DNA of 64,000 nucleotides from Acidobacteriota bacterium (lineage in GTDB: Bacteria; Acidobacteriota; Vicinamibacteria; Vicinamibacterales; SCN-69-37). The stretch is taken from the NCBI GenBank assembly GCA_020853395.1, contig JADYYY010000002.1, positions 146,609 through 210,608 on the forward strand, given 5' to 3'. Shown piece by piece: positions 43,993 through 54,181 of this stretch. Numbering within the stretch: position 1 is the first letter of the stretch; each line of letters opens with the position of its first letter. The notes beneath the pieces were generated by a model, which was given only the letters and a program-made list of their open reading frames with translations, had not been told where the DNA came from and did not search any database. Made by a program: the position numbers and the translations under genes.

Positions 43993-46224
43993 TCAGAGCA
44001 CGGAGACCGGATCGACGTCGACGACGACGCGCCGGCGGAGATCGGCGCGCGCGTCGAGAGCGGTCTGGACCGCCCGTCGCATCGCGGCCCGGTGGGTGCC
44101 CTTCACGAAGAACTGCACACGGTACTCGTCTTTCACCTTCGACACGGGCGCGGGCGCCGGACCGAGCACCCGCGCGCCGGCCTGCCGCGTGCGGTTCGCC
44201 ACGTCCGCCGCATCGCGCATCGCGGCGTCGAGCGTCCGCCCCTTGACCACCACGTTGATGAGCGACACCGCCGGCGGGTACTCGAGCGCCCGGCGGAACT
44301 CGAGCTCACGCTCCAGAAACGCAGCGTAGTCCTGATGCGCCGCTGCGACGACGCTGTAGTGCTCCGGATAGAGCGTCTGCACGATGGCTTCGCCGGCGAT
44401 CTCGCCGCGGCCGGCGCGGCCGACCACCTGCGTGAGCAGTTGAAACGTCCGCTCGCTCGCGCGGAAATCGGCGAGCCCGAGGCCGACGTCGGCCGAGACG
44501 ACGCCGACGAGCGTGACCGCCGGGAAGTCGTGCCCCTTGGCGATCATCTGCGTGCCGATGAGGATGTCGACCTCGCCGAGCGCGACCGAGCGCAGCACGC
44601 GCGCGACGGCGCCACGGCGCCGAATCGTGTCCCGATCGACGCGCACGATGCGCGTGCCCGGGAACTGCGCCTGCAGGTCGGCGTGCAGACGCTCCGTGCC
44701 GAACCCGGAGTGCTCGAGGAACTCGCCGCCGCACTGCCCGCAGTTTGTCGGAACGGCCGCGCCGTAGTTGCAGTAGTGGCACCGCGCGCGGCGCGCGGCG
44801 CGGTGATACGTGAGGTTCACGCTGCAGTGCGGGCACTCGAGCGAGGCGCCGCACTGGCGGCAGAAGATCACCGTGGCGAACCCGCGCCGGTTCAAGAGCA
44901 CGAGCGACTGCTCGCGCCGCGCCAACCTGGCGGCGAGCCCGTCCAACAGCGCCTGGCTGAACGTGACCATCGTCCCCTGCCGGGCGACCTCGCGGCGCAT
45001 GTCCACCACGCGGACCGCCGCGAGCGGCCGGTCCAGGACGCGGCGCGTCAGACGCACGATCGCGTACCGTCCAGCGCGGACGTTGGCCATCGACTCGAGC
45101 GACGGCGTCGCCGAGCCGAGCACGACGAGCGTGCGCTCCATCCTGGCGCGGACGACGGCGACGTCGCGAGCGTGATAGCGCGGCACCTCGTCCTGCTTGT
45201 ACGAGCCTTCGTGCTCCTCGTCGACGACGATCGCGCCGAGCCGATCGAGCGGCGCGAACACGGCCGACCGGGTGCCGACCACGATGTCGACATCGCCGCG
45301 CCGGATCCGGTGCCACTGATCGTGGCGTTCGCCGCTGGAGAGCCCGCTGTGCTGGATCGCGACGCGCGGGCCGAAGCGCGTGCGAAAGAGGCCGGCGAGC
45401 GCAGGGGTCAGCGCAATCTCGGGCACCAGCACGAGCACGCGGCGGCCGCCGGCGAGCAGGTGGGCCGCGAGACGGACGTAGATCTCGGTCTTGCCGCTGC
45501 CCGTCACGCCGTGGAGGACCGACACGTGGAACGCGCGGCGATCGGCCGCGGCGGTCAACTCGGCGAGCGCGCCAGCCTGCTCCTCCGTCAGCCGGCGGTT
45601 GGAATCGACGTCCGCGCGAATGGCCCACGGGCCGTCGTCTTCCGCTGAGGCGGCCTGGAACGGGTCGCGTTCCACGACCTCGGAACGGACGGACGCGAGC
45701 CCGCGACGCACGAGCGTGCGAATCGTCGCCGATGTCACACCCGCGCGTGCCAGCGCGGCCAGTGATAGTCCTGCCGGCTGTTGCCGCAGGATGTCGATCG
45801 CCTGACGCTGTCGCGCGCCGGCGAGCGGACCGTCGGCATCGCCGTGGAGCGTGACGATGGAGGCCGTGCGGAACGCGCGGCCGCCCTCACGCCGCGCCGC
45901 GGGTGGCATCGCCACGGCCAGCGCATCACCGGGCCCGGACGCGTAGTACTCCCCGACCCACAGCGCGAGGTCGACGATGGACTCGGGGAGGAATGCGCCG
46001 GCGTCGAGCACGGCGCGCACGTCGCGGAGCGCGGCTTCTGCGGGCGGCGCCGCGGCAGCATCGACAACGCACCCGACGACCCGCCGGCCGCCGATCGGCA
46101 CCTCGACCCTGGCGCCCTTGACCGGCATGGCGGCGTCCTCGGGCACGCGATAGCTGAGCAGCCCGAGCCCCGGCACCGGCACCGCGACCGCGATGACGCG
46201 GTCAGTCTGCGGCGAGGAGCGCAC
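43993..46224 (-). CDS. priA: primosomal protein N' (PriA helicase)
   Basis: 743 aa replication-restart helicase. N-terminal DNA-binding domain ([18 protein letters not shown]), Walker [16 protein letters not shown] box, and the zinc-binding insertion with paired Cys (CRQC, CPHC, CHYC, CGQC), followed by [19 protein letters not shown] and QVVGRAGRG helicase motifs. The start is a GTG at 46224 lying inside the end of the udg gene (23-bp overlap). Last gene of the yicC-gmk-rpoZ-coaBC-udg-priA run. Confidence 0.96.
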   Translation of the reverse strand: MRSSPQTDRVIAVAVPVPGLGLLSYRVPEDAAMPVKGARVEVPIGGRRVVGCVVDAAAAPPAEAALRDVRAVLDAGAFLPESIVDLALWVGEYYASGPGDALAVAMPPAARREGGRAFRTASIVTLHGDADGPLAGARQRQAIDILRQQPAGLSLAALARAGVTSATIRTLVRRGLASVRSEVVERDPFQAASAEDDGPWAIRADVDSNRRLTEEQAGALAELTAAADRRAFHVSVLHGVTGSGKTEIYVRLAAHLLAGGRRVLVLVPEIALTPALAGLFRTRFGPRVAIQHSGLSSGERHDQWHRIRRGDVDIVVGTRSAVFAPLDRLGAIVVDEEHEGSYKQDEVPRYHARDVAVVRARMERTLVVLGSATPSLESMANVRAGRYAIVRLTRRVLDRPLAAVRVVDMRREVARQGTMVTFSQALLDGLAARLARREQSLVLLNRRGFATVIFCRQCGASLECPHCSVNLTYHRAARRARCHYCNYGAAVPTNCGQCGGEFLEHSGFGTERLHADLQAQFPGTRIVRVDRDTIRRRGAVARVLRSVALGEVDILIGTQMIAKGHDFPAVTLVGVVSADVGLGLADFRASERTFQLLTQVVGRAGRGEIAGEAIVQTLYPEHYSVVAAAHQDYAAFLERELEFRRALEYPPAVSLINVVVKGRTLDAAMRDAADVANRTRQAGARVLGPAPAPVSKVKDEYRVQFFVKGTHRAAMRRAVQTALDARADLRRRVVVDVDPVSVL

Positions 46225-46954
46225 GCACCTGCTTCATGTCCTCCCAGACGTCCCGTTTCCTGTCCGGGCTGCGCAGCAGGAAGGCCGGGTGGAACGTCGG
46301 GATGAGCTTCGAGCCGCCGCGGTAGTCGTACATCCGTCCTCGCAGCCGCGAGATCGGCGCGTCGGTCTGCAGCAGCGTGTGCGCCGCGAACGTGCCGAGC
46401 GCGACGATGACCTTGGGCTGCACGATGTCGATCTGCCGGAACAGGAATGGCTGGCAGGTCGCGACCTCGACCGGCTCGGGGTTCCGATTGCCGGGCGGAC
46501 GGCACTTGATGACGTTCGCGATGTACACGTCACCGCGCGACAGGCCGATCGCCTCGATGATCTTCGTGAGCAGTTGACCGGCCCGTCCGACGAACGGCTC
46601 GCCCTGGATGTCTTCGTCGGCTCCCGGCGCTTCGCCGACGAACATCAGCCGCGCGCCGGGATTGCCGGTGCCGAACACGACCTGCCGCCGGCCGAGCCGG
46701 TGGAGCACGCAGCGCGTGCAGTCGCCGAGATCGTCGCGGACGGCCTTCAGCGCGAGCGCCTTGTCCACGTCCGCGGCCGTCGCTCCAGGCGCACCGGTCC
46801 CAGCCGACGAGCCGGCGTCGTCATCCTGCTCCTGATGACCGGTGGTCGTCTCGACCTCCGCTCGTTCGCGCCATGTGCGATCGCGTGAGAACCCGGCCAC
46901 GCCGAGGTCGGCGCACCAGCGCAGATGTTCTGCCAGCACGTGCCGATCGTTCAT
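46202..46954 (-). CDS. type 4 uracil-DNA glycosylase
   Basis: 250 aa [4Fe-4S] family 4 UDG that removes uracil from DNA. Motif 1 GEAPGADED, motif 2 HPAFLLR, and the Cys quartet CTRC plus CRPPGNRNP and ATCQPF. A hydrophilic, low-conservation N-terminal extension of about 65 residues precedes the catalytic domain. The ATG at 46954 overlaps the coaBC stop (ATGA). Confidence 0.94.
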   Translation of the reverse strand: MNDRHVLAEHLRWCADLGVAGFSRDRTWRERAEVETTTGHQEQDDDAGSSAGTGAPGATAADVDKALALKAVRDDLGDCTRCVLHRLGRRQVVFGTGNPGARLMFVGEAPGADEDIQGEPFVGRAGQLLTKIIEAIGLSRGDVYIANVIKCRPPGNRNPEPVEVATCQPFLFRQIDIVQPKVIVALGTFAAHTLLQTDAPISRLRGRMYDYRGGSKLIPTFHPAFLLRSPDRKRDVWEDMKQVRALLAAD

Positions 46955-48165
46955 CGGGTCAGCACGGCAGCCGGCGAGCCAGCCAGCAGCCTCTCGAGAC
47001 GATCCATGAGAGCGCGGGCCACGTCCATCTTGCTCATCAACGGCAGCGCCTCGATGTGATCGGGCGCCACGAGCGTCACCTGGTTGGTCTCGACCTCGAA
47101 TCCGGATCCAGGCGCCGTCACGTCGTTGGCGACGATGAGATCGACCCGCTTCGAGAGGAGCTTGCGACGAGCCGCCTCGACGGGGTCGCCCGTCTGCGCG
47201 GCGAACCCGACGAGAACCGGCCGCCGGGCGTCGCCGCGCTGGCGGCTCACATCGGCCAGGATGTCGGGCGTCCCGCGCAACTCGATCGTGAGGGTGTCCG
47301 TCTTCTCGATCTTCGAGGTCGATGGTGTCACGGGCGTGAAATCGGCGACGGCGGCTGCCATGATCACGGCATCCACGGCGCCGGCTCTCGCCATCACGGC
47401 CTCGTGCATCTCGTGGGCGCTGCGCACGCGAACGACCTCGCCGGCTTCCGGCAGAGCCATCGCCGTCGGACCGGCCACGAGCACGACCTCGGCGCCGCGC
47501 TCCTGCGCCGCCTTCGCGAGCGCGATGCCCATCCGGCCGCTCGACCGGTTGCCGATGAAGCGCACCGGGTCGAGATCCTCGACCGTTGGGCCGGCCGTGA
47601 CGAGCACGCGTCGTCCTTCCAGGGATCGGCGCGTCGCGAGCACACGGTCCACGGCGGCGACGATGTCCTGAGGCTCAGCCAGCCGGCCTTGGCCGATCCA
47701 GCCGCACGCCAGGTAGCCCTCGCCGGGCTCGACGAACCGCACGCCGCGCGCCTGCAAGGTCTCGACGTTGGCTCGCACGGCCGGGTGCTGCCACATGTTC
47801 GTGTTCATCGCCGGGGCCACGACGACAGGCGCGCGGGTGGCGAGAAAGAACGCCGACAGGAAGTCGTCGGCCAGGCCGGTCGCGAACCGGGCGAGGGTGT
47901 GCGCCGTGGCGGGGGCGACGAGCAGCAGGTCGGCGGCCGACGCCAGCGCGATGTGTTCGATCGCCGCGTTCGCGCCCGGCGCGAACTGATTGGTGATCAC
48001 CGGCTCGCGCGTGATGGCTTCGAACGTCAGCGGACCGACGAACTTCCGCGCCGAGCGCGTGAGGATCGCCTGCACGCGATGTCCGCGCTTCTGCAGCAGC
48101 CGCGCGACCTCGACCGACTTGTACGCGCCGATGCCGCCGGTGACGCCCAGCGCGACGAAGGCCAT
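46951..48165 (-). CDS. coaBC: bifunctional phosphopantothenoylcysteine decarboxylase / synthetase
   Basis: 404 aa coenzyme A biosynthesis enzyme. N-terminal CoaC flavoprotein half with [19 protein letters not shown] and the [10 protein letters not shown] lid with catalytic Cys; C-terminal CoaB half with [25 protein letters not shown] and [11 protein letters not shown] 48165 begins the conserved [12 protein letters not shown], 2 bp after the rpoZ stop. Confidence 0.97.
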   Translation of the reverse strand: MAFVALGVTGGIGAYKSVEVARLLQKRGHRVQAILTRSARKFVGPLTFEAITREPVITNQFAPGANAAIEHIALASAADLLLVAPATAHTLARFATGLADDFLSAFFLATRAPVVVAPAMNTNMWQHPAVRANVETLQARGVRFVEPGEGYLACGWIGQGRLAEPQDIVAAVDRVLATRRSLEGRRVLVTAGPTVEDLDPVRFIGNRSSGRMGIALAKAAQERGAEVVLVAGPTAMALPEAGEVVRVRSAHEMHEAVMARAGAVDAVIMAAAVADFTPVTPSTSKIEKTDTLTIELRGTPDILADVSRQRGDARRPVLVGFAAQTGDPVEAARRKLLSKRVDLIVANDVTAPGSGFEVETNQVTLVAPDHIEALPLMSKMDVARALMDRLERLLAGSPAAVLTR

Positions 48166-48167
48166 GG

Positions 48168-48362
48168 CTACGCCGACGGCGATGGAGGCTCGACCTTCGT
48201 CACCCTGCCGGCGGCCACTTCCTGGAGAGCGCGACGGGCCGGCTTGGGCGACCCTTCGATCTTCGGCACGCAGCCTTCCAGCAACTGCCGCGCACGGGCG
48301 GACGCCACGGTGACGAACTCGAACGAATTCCTCGGACGGGTGGTCGGACGCGAACTCTCCAT
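48168..48362 (-). CDS. rpoZ: RNA polymerase omega subunit
   Basis: 64 aa. MESSRPTTRPRNSFEFVTVA then ARARQLLEGCVPKI with the omega core, and ALQEVAAGRVTKVEP matching the conserved C-terminal helix. Short for omega but in the classic gmk-rpoZ-coaBC position. ATG 48362 has GAGGAG 8 nt upstream and lies 2 bp after the gmk stop. Confidence 0.9.
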   Translation of the reverse strand: MESSRPTTRPRNSFEFVTVASARARQLLEGCVPKIEGSPKPARRALQEVAAGRVTKVEPPSPSA

Positions 48363-48364
48363 CT

Positions 48365-49033
48365 TCACTGCTCCTCGGACGTGCCAGGGGCCGGCGGCTC
48401 CAGCACGCCAAATGTCTGCACGATGCGGCGAATCACGTCGATCCGGCGCGACCGCCGCGCGCGCTCCGCGGTGACGATGGCGTCGATCTCGGCCACGCAC
48501 CGCTCCAGATCGTCGTTGACGACGACGTAGTCGTACTCGTCGACGGCGCCCACTTCGGCCCGGGCCGCGGCGAGCCGGCACTCGATCGCGGTCTCCGAGT
48601 CCTGATTCCGGCCGCGCAGGCGCCGCGTGAGCACTGCGTAGGACGGCGGCAGGACGAAGACGGCGACCGCTTCGGCCGCCCGGCTCCGCACCTGCCGGGC
48701 GCCCTGAACGTCGATGACGAGCACGAGGTCGTTGCCGGCCGCCAGCGCGGCTTCGGTGTCGCGCCGGGACGTGCCGTACAAATTCCCGAAGATGTCCGCC
48801 CATTCGAGGAACTCGTCGCGGCGGATCATCTCCTCGAACGCGTGCCGGCTCACGAAATTATAGTCGACGCCCTCGACCTCTCCAGGGCGCGGCGCCCTCG
48901 ACGTGTAAGAGCGCGACCGGTGCAGCCGCGGAAACCTCTCGACCAGCCGGGCGACCACCGTCGTCTTCCCGGTGCCGGACGGCGCCGAGATGACGAACAG
49001 CAGCCCGCGTGCGGCCGGCGGCTCATTCGACAT
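48365..49033 (-). CDS. gmk: guanylate kinase
   Basis: 222 aa; converts GMP to GDP. P-loop SAPSGTGKTT, GMP-binding SYTSRAPRPGEVEGVDYNFV, LVIDVQGARQV and the R-rich lid. The start overlaps the yicC end by 11 bp. Confidence 0.97.
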   Translation of the reverse strand: MSNEPPAARGLLFVISAPSGTGKTTVVARLVERFPRLHRSRSYTSRAPRPGEVEGVDYNFVSRHAFEEMIRRDEFLEWADIFGNLYGTSRRDTEAALAAGNDLVLVIDVQGARQVRSRAAEAVAVFVLPPSYAVLTRRLRGRNQDSETAIECRLAAARAEVGAVDEYDYVVVNDDLERCVAEIDAIVTAERARRSRRIDVIRRIVQTFGVLEPPAPGTSEEQ

Positions 49034-49913
49034 TCTGGACCTGCTCGCGCACGCGCTCCAGCTCCGCCTTGGCGGCGACGACCGTCTGGGTTGCGGACGC
49101 GCCCTCGACCTTGGAGCCGATCGTGTTGAGCTCGCGGTTCATCTCCTGCACGAGGAAATCCAGCTTGCGGCCGCAGGGCTCGTCGGCGCCGACGAGGGCG
49201 CGCCAATGATCGAAGTGGCTCCCCATCCGGACGAGCTCCTCGTCGATGTCGGAGCGCGCGACGAACCGGACGATCTCGCGGGCGGTCGCGCTGCTGTCGC
49301 CGGTCAGATCGGGAGGCAGCGCGGCGAGCCGCTCCCTCAGCTTCAGCTCCAGGTGCTGCTGCGCCACCTTGGCGTCCGACGCGATCTGGCTCACGAACGT
49401 CTGGAGCGTCTCGAGCCGCGCCGCGAGATCGGCCGCAAGGTACGCCCCCTCCTGCTCGCGCATCCTGACGAGCGCGTCGACGGCTTCGATGACGGCCGCC
49501 TCGAGGAGCGCAGTGAGCGCGGCCGAGACTCCCCCGGCGGCATCGGCCCGGACGCGCACCTCCACGGCGTGAGGAATCCGCAGCACGTCGCTCGCCGTCA
49601 GCGGGCCGACCGCTACCCCGCGCGACCGCGCACGCTCGAACGCCGCGGCAGCGCGCTCCACGAGCCGCTCGTCGAGCACCAGCTCGCGCTCGACCGGCGT
49701 CGACGTCTCGGCCGCGACGCTCAGCTCGACCCGGCCGCGCGCCAGCTTCTGCTGGACGAGGGCTTTCAACGTCGGCTCGATCGACGCCAGCGCCGACGGC
49801 GCCTTGATCAAGGCATCGAGGAATCGGTGGTTCACCGACTTGATCGTCACCTGCACGGCGTCCTGTGGAGTCTCGCGCCGCACGGCTGCAAACCCTGTCA
49901 TCGATCGAATCAC
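49023..49913 (-). CDS. yicC: YicC/YloC family endoribonuclease
   Basis: 296 aa. Starts with the family-specific IRSMTGFA (GTG 49913, with GGAGGAG 9 nt upstream) and VKSVNHRFLD-like motif, ending with DUF1732 (EMNRELNTIGSKV). E. coli YicC is an endoribonuclease acting on small RNA. First gene of the gmk-rpoZ operon. Confidence 0.94.
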   Translation of the reverse strand: MIRSMTGFAAVRRETPQDAVQVTIKSVNHRFLDALIKAPSALASIEPTLKALVQQKLARGRVELSVAAETSTPVERELVLDERLVERAAAAFERARSRGVAVGPLTASDVLRIPHAVEVRVRADAAGGVSAALTALLEAAVIEAVDALVRMREQEGAYLAADLAARLETLQTFVSQIASDAKVAQQHLELKLRERLAALPPDLTGDSSATAREIVRFVARSDIDEELVRMGSHFDHWRALVGADEPCGRKLDFLVQEMNRELNTIGSKVEGASATQTVVAAKAELERVREQVQNVE

Positions 49914-49938
49914 GTCCGCTTGCTCCTCCCGTGCCGCT

Positions 49939-51699
49939 TCAGCGCACGTCGCTCACGACCACCCGGTCCGCATCGTCGAAGGTCTGCAGCGCGTGGAGCT
50001 TCGCGTAGACCCCGCCGTCTCGCGCTACCAGCTTCTCATGGGTCCCGGATTCGACGATGAACCCGCCCTCGATCACCAGGATGAGATCGGCGCGCCGAAC
50101 GGTGGACAGCCGGTGCGCGATCACGAACGTAGTGCGGCTGCGCATCAGGTTCGCGAGCGCGTCCTGGACGAGCAGCTCGGACTCGGCGTCGAGCGAGGAC
50201 GTCGCTTCGTCGAGGATCAGCAGCGGGCAATCCTTGAGGATCGCGCGCGCGATCGCGAGCCGCTGACGCTGTCCGCCAGACAGCCGCTGCCCGCGCTCGC
50301 CGATCCGTGCCTCGTAGCCGTCCGGAAGCTGCTGGATGAACTCGTGCGCGTGGGCGGCGCGCGCCGCCGCTTCGACGGCCGCGCGCGGTGCCTCCGGCCG
50401 GCCGTACGCGATGTTGGCGGCGACCGTGTCGTCGAAGAGCACGGTTTCCTGCGTGACGAGCGCAATCTGGCCGCGGAGCGAGGCCAGCGTGACGTCGCGG
50501 ATGTCGATGCCGTCGATGAGGATCGCGCCCTCGATCACGTCGTAGAACCTCGGAATCAGGTTCACGAGCGTGGTCTTGCCGGCACCGCTCAGCCCGACGA
50601 GCGCCACGACCTGGCCGCCGCGGACGACGAACGACGCGTGCTGGAGCGCGAACCCGTCCGGGCGATCGCCGTACGCGAACCCGACGTCGCGGAACTCGAC
50701 GCTGCGCTGCATGCGCGGCAGCACGAGCGCGCCCGGCTTCTCGTGCACCTCGGTGTGCGTGTCGAGCATCCCGAAGATGCGCTCGGACGCCGCGATCGCC
50801 TGCTGGATGCTCGCGTTCACGCGGCTCAGCTTCTTGACCGGCTGGTACATCATGAACGCCGCCGCGAGAAAGGCCCCGAATTCCCCGCCGGTGAGCGAGC
50901 CCTCGTTCACCCGGCTCGTTCCGTACCAGAGCGCGCCGACCGCCGCGATCCCGCCGATGAACTCCATGAGCGGCGGAAGCCCGGCCAGCGAGGCCGTGAT
51001 CCGCAGGCTCGTGTGGTAGAGCCGCTCGGTCGCGGCGGCGAAGCGGGTCGACTCGCGCCCTTCCGCGCCGAACGCCTTGACGATGCGGTGGCCGGCGAAG
51101 CTCTCCATCGCGAGGTGCGTCACGGCTTCCAGATCCTGCTGCCCCCGCCGTGTCGTTCGCCGGACCCGTTGCCCGAGACGCACGAGCGGATAGACGACGA
51201 GCGGCGCGGCGACGAGCACGACGAGCGCCAGTCGCCAGTCGAGCACGAACAGCAAGCCGGCGAACCCCACGACGGCCAGCGACTCGCGCGCGAGGTCCGC
51301 CAACGTCTCCGAGACCGTCGTCTGCACCTGGTTGACGTCGTTCGTGATCAGCGAGACGAGCTGGCCGGACGAACGGCCGGAGAAGAACGCGGCCGACTGG
51401 CCCAGGATGTGGCGATGCAGCGCGTTGCGGAGATCGCGCACGACGCGCTGGCCGACGTCCGCCATGAGAAACGTCGAGCCGTAGCTGCCGACGCCCTTGA
51501 GGAAGTACGCGAGCACGACCTGGCTGCCGACGAGGGCGACGGCCTGCACGTGGCCTTCGTTCAGGCTGTCGAGGACGTCCTTGATGAGCCAGGCCGTGTA
51601 GGCGGAGCCGACCGCGTACACCGCCATGGCGAGAAGCGCGATCGCCGTCCGGCCCCGGTACGGCCGCGCGTAACGAAGCAGCCGGAGGAGCGAGGTCAC
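49939..51699 (-). CDS. ABC transporter, MsbA-like permease-ATPase fusion
   Basis: 586 aa half-transporter. Six transmembrane helices (about 15-310) followed by an ATPase: Walker A GLSGAGKTTL, Q-loop TQETVLF, signature LSGGQRQRLAIARA, Walker B LLILDEATSSLD, switch His in AHRLSTV. Exporter of the lipid/oligosaccharide flippase type, plausible for lipid A core or glycolipid. The GTG start at 51699 has no clear ribosome site. 16 bp after galE, so probably in the ugd-galE-exporter operon. Confidence 0.92.
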   Translation of the reverse strand: MTSLLRLLRYARPYRGRTAIALLAMAVYAVGSAYTAWLIKDVLDSLNEGHVQAVALVGSQVVLAYFLKGVGSYGSTFLMADVGQRVVRDLRNALHRHILGQSAAFFSGRSSGQLVSLITNDVNQVQTTVSETLADLARESLAVVGFAGLLFVLDWRLALVVLVAAPLVVYPLVRLGQRVRRTTRRGQQDLEAVTHLAMESFAGHRIVKAFGAEGRESTRFAAATERLYHTSLRITASLAGLPPLMEFIGGIAAVGALWYGTSRVNEGSLTGGEFGAFLAAAFMMYQPVKKLSRVNASIQQAIAASERIFGMLDTHTEVHEKPGALVLPRMQRSVEFRDVGFAYGDRPDGFALQHASFVVRGGQVVALVGLSGAGKTTLVNLIPRFYDVIEGAILIDGIDIRDVTLASLRGQIALVTQETVLFDDTVAANIAYGRPEAPRAAVEAAARAAHAHEFIQQLPDGYEARIGERGQRLSGGQRQRLAIARAILKDCPLLILDEATSSLDAESELLVQDALANLMRSRTTFVIAHRLSTVRRADLILVIEGGFIVESGTHEKLVARDGGVYAKLHALQTFDDADRVVVSDVR

Positions 51700-51714
51700 T
51701 CCCGGCTCGTGCGC

Positions 51715-52743
51715 TCAGCGCGTCGCGTCAGACGTCGTCGCATACCCATCGGGATGTGTCGCGTGCCAGCGCCAGGCGGTACCGACGATCTCGTCGAGGT
51801 CGAACCTCGGGCGCCACGCCAGCTCTCGCGCGGCCCGATCGCTCGCCGCGACGAGCCGCGCCGGATCGCCCGGCCGCCGAGGCCCATGATCGTGCGGGAC
51901 GGGCCGGCCCGCCGCCTTCTCGACGGCCTTCAGCACCTCGAGCACGGACATCCCCGTTCCGCTGCCGAGATTGTAGGCCCTGGACGGCTCGCCCGCATCC
52001 AGGCGCCGGAGGGCGGCGACGTGGGCCTCCGCCAGGTCGGTCACGTGGACGTAGTCACGGACGCAGGTGCCGTCCGGCGTCGGGTAGTCCTCGCCGAACA
52101 CGGTGAGCCGCTCGCCGCCGTGCACGGCGGCAATGGCTCGCGGAATGAGGTGCTCTTCCGGCTGGTGATCCTCGCCAAGATAGCCATCGGGGTCGGCGCC
52201 GGCGGCATTGAAGTATCGCAGGGCGGTCCACCGGATGCCCGCCGCGCGCTCGATGTGCGGCAGCGCGTGCTCGACGGCGAGCTTGGTCTGGCCGTAGGCG
52301 TTGATGGGCCGCTGCGGGTGCTCCTCGTCGAGCGTTTCGTGCAGCGGCTCCCCAAACGTGGCGCAGGTCGATGAGAAGACGAACCTCGAGACGGCCGCCC
52401 GGGCCATGGCCTCGAGGACGTTGAGCGTACCGCCGACGTTCGTCCGGTAGTACTTGAAGGGCTCCCGCACCGACTCGCCGACGAGCAGCCTGGCGGCGAA
52501 GTGCATCACCGCTTCGGGCCGCGAGGCGGCGATCGCGCGATCCAGCGCCCCGGCGTCGAGGATGTCGCCCTGGACGAACGAGACGGATCGCGCTGGATAT
52601 TGATCGGCGATGCGTTCAATCGCCTGCTCGTGGCCGGCCGACAGGTCGTCGTACACCACGACCTGATAGCCGTCGGCGACGAGGAGCTTCACTGCATGGC
52701 TGCCGACGTATCCGGCGCCGCCCGTGACGAGGACCACACTCAT
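51715..52743 (-). CDS. galE: UDP-glucose 4-epimerase
   Basis: 342 aa extended SDR. NAD loop VTGGAGYVGSHA, catalytic Tyr-Lys YGQTK, SSTCATFGEP in place of the common SSxxVYG, YFNAAGADPDG and RDYVHVTDLAEAH. Interconverts UDP-glucose and UDP-galactose for polysaccharide synthesis. Overlaps the ugd stop by 4 bp. Confidence 0.95.
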   Translation of the reverse strand: MSVVLVTGGAGYVGSHAVKLLVADGYQVVVYDDLSAGHEQAIERIADQYPARSVSFVQGDILDAGALDRAIAASRPEAVMHFAARLLVGESVREPFKYYRTNVGGTLNVLEAMARAAVSRFVFSSTCATFGEPLHETLDEEHPQRPINAYGQTKLAVEHALPHIERAAGIRWTALRYFNAAGADPDGYLGEDHQPEEHLIPRAIAAVHGGERLTVFGEDYPTPDGTCVRDYVHVTDLAEAHVAALRRLDAGEPSRAYNLGSGTGMSVLEVLKAVEKAAGRPVPHDHGPRRPGDPARLVAASDRAARELAWRPRFDLDEIVGTAWRWHATHPDGYATTSDATR

Positions 52744-54044
52744 GGACGTCCAATCGAAGCGTAGGTGAACCCGAGTGCTCGGATCTGCTGCGGATCGAAG
52801 ATATTGCGCCCGTCGAAAATGACCGGCGTCCGGAGCAACCGCTTCATCTTCGAGAAGTCAGGCTCGCGAAACTCGTTCCACTCGGTCACGACCAGCAGGG
52901 CGTCGGCGCCCGCGAGCGCGTCGTAGGCGTTCTTCGCGTAGGCAATCCGGTTCTTGAAAATGCGCCGGGCGACGGGCATCGCCTCCGGGTCGAACGCGCG
53001 GACCTTCGCCCCGCGAGCCAACAGCCCCTCGATGATCGGCACGGCCGGCGCTTCGCGCATGTCGTCGGTGCGCGGTTTGAACGACAGGCCCCAGACGCCG
53101 ACGGTCTTGCCCCTCAGGCGCTTCTTCCCGAAATGCTGGTCCACCCACTCGAGCAGCTTCAGCTTCTGCTGCTTGTTGACGCCCTCGACGGCTTCGAGGA
53201 TGCGGAACCGGTACTTCCGGTCCGACGCGAACTTGACGATCGCCTGCACGTCCTTCGGGAAGCAACTGCCGCCGTAGCCGACGCCCGGAAACAGGAACGC
53301 GGGACCGATGCGCTTGTCCGACGCGATGGCCTGCCGCACCTTGTCCACATCGGCGCCGAACCGTTCGCAGACGTTGGCGATCTCGTTCATGAACGAGATG
53401 CGCGTCGCCAGCATGGCGTTCGCCGCGTACTTGCAGAGCTCGGCGCTCGCCGGATCCATCACCATGATCGGAGCACCGGTCCGCGTGAACGGCCGGTAGA
53501 GGTCGCGCATGGCCTCGGCCGCCTTGGGGTCGGTCGTGCCGATGACCACGCGGTCGGGCTTGAGGAAGTCTTCGACCGCCGCTCCCTGCTTGAGGAACTC
53601 CGGGTTGCTGACCACCGCGCATGCGTGAGTGCTCTCACGCGTGATGGTCTCGTGCACCAGCTCGGACGTGCCGACCGGCACCGTGCTCTTGTCCACCACG
53701 ATCTTGTAGCCGTTCATGGCCCGCCCGATATCGCGAGCCGCGGCCAGCACGTGCTGCAGATCGGCGGATCCGTCTTCCCCCATCGGCGTGCCGACCGCGA
53801 GGAACACGACGTCCGCGCGCCTCACGGCATCCGGGAGCGACGTCGAGAACGCCAGCCGCCGTTCGGCGTAGTTCTTCCGAACCAGCTCTTCGAGACCCGG
53901 CTCGTAGATCGGAATCTTTCCCCGCTTGAGCAGACGAATCTTCGCGGCATCCTTGTCGACGCAGACGACGTCGTTTCCGGTTTCCGCGAAACATGCGCCG
54001 ACGACCAACCCGACGTACCCCGTGCCGATGACCGCTATCTTCAT
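52740..54044 (-). CDS. ugd: UDP-glucose 6-dehydrogenase
   Basis: 434 aa. N-terminal GTGYVGLVVGACFAETGNDV NAD loop, STVPVGTS, catalytic Cys in VGYGGSCFPKDV, and C-terminal WGLSFKPRTDDMREAPA. Makes UDP-glucuronate, the substrate of the UDP-xylose synthase at 60.9 kb. First gene of a minus-strand operon with galE and the exporter. Confidence 0.97.
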   Translation of the reverse strand: MKIAVIGTGYVGLVVGACFAETGNDVVCVDKDAAKIRLLKRGKIPIYEPGLEELVRKNYAERRLAFSTSLPDAVRRADVVFLAVGTPMGEDGSADLQHVLAAARDIGRAMNGYKIVVDKSTVPVGTSELVHETITRESTHACAVVSNPEFLKQGAAVEDFLKPDRVVIGTTDPKAAEAMRDLYRPFTRTGAPIMVMDPASAELCKYAANAMLATRISFMNEIANVCERFGADVDKVRQAIASDKRIGPAFLFPGVGYGGSCFPKDVQAIVKFASDRKYRFRILEAVEGVNKQQKLKLLEWVDQHFGKKRLRGKTVGVWGLSFKPRTDDMREAPAVPIIEGLLARGAKVRAFDPEAMPVARRIFKNRIAYAKNAYDALAGADALLVVTEWNEFREPDFSKMKRLLRTPVIFDGRNIFDPQQIRALGFTYASIGRP

Positions 54045-54076
54045 GCAGCGACGCCCTCCGCGTCGAAAAACTCCTC

Positions 54077-54106
54077 ACCGTAGCATGCGTCAAAAAATCC
54101 TGTCAA
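54077..54106 (-). promoter_or_regulatory. sigma-70-like promoter of ugd
   Basis: Minus strand TTGACA (54106-54101), 18-nt spacer, TACGGT (54082-54077) in an AT-rich patch, about 33 bp before ATG 54044. Fair -10. Confidence 0.55.
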
Positions 54107-54181
54107 TCGATTGAACGGCAAGGAGTTGCAGTGTGCAGCGATGGGCATCGGTGCTGCGTGATAGCATCCGCGGAGCCTGCC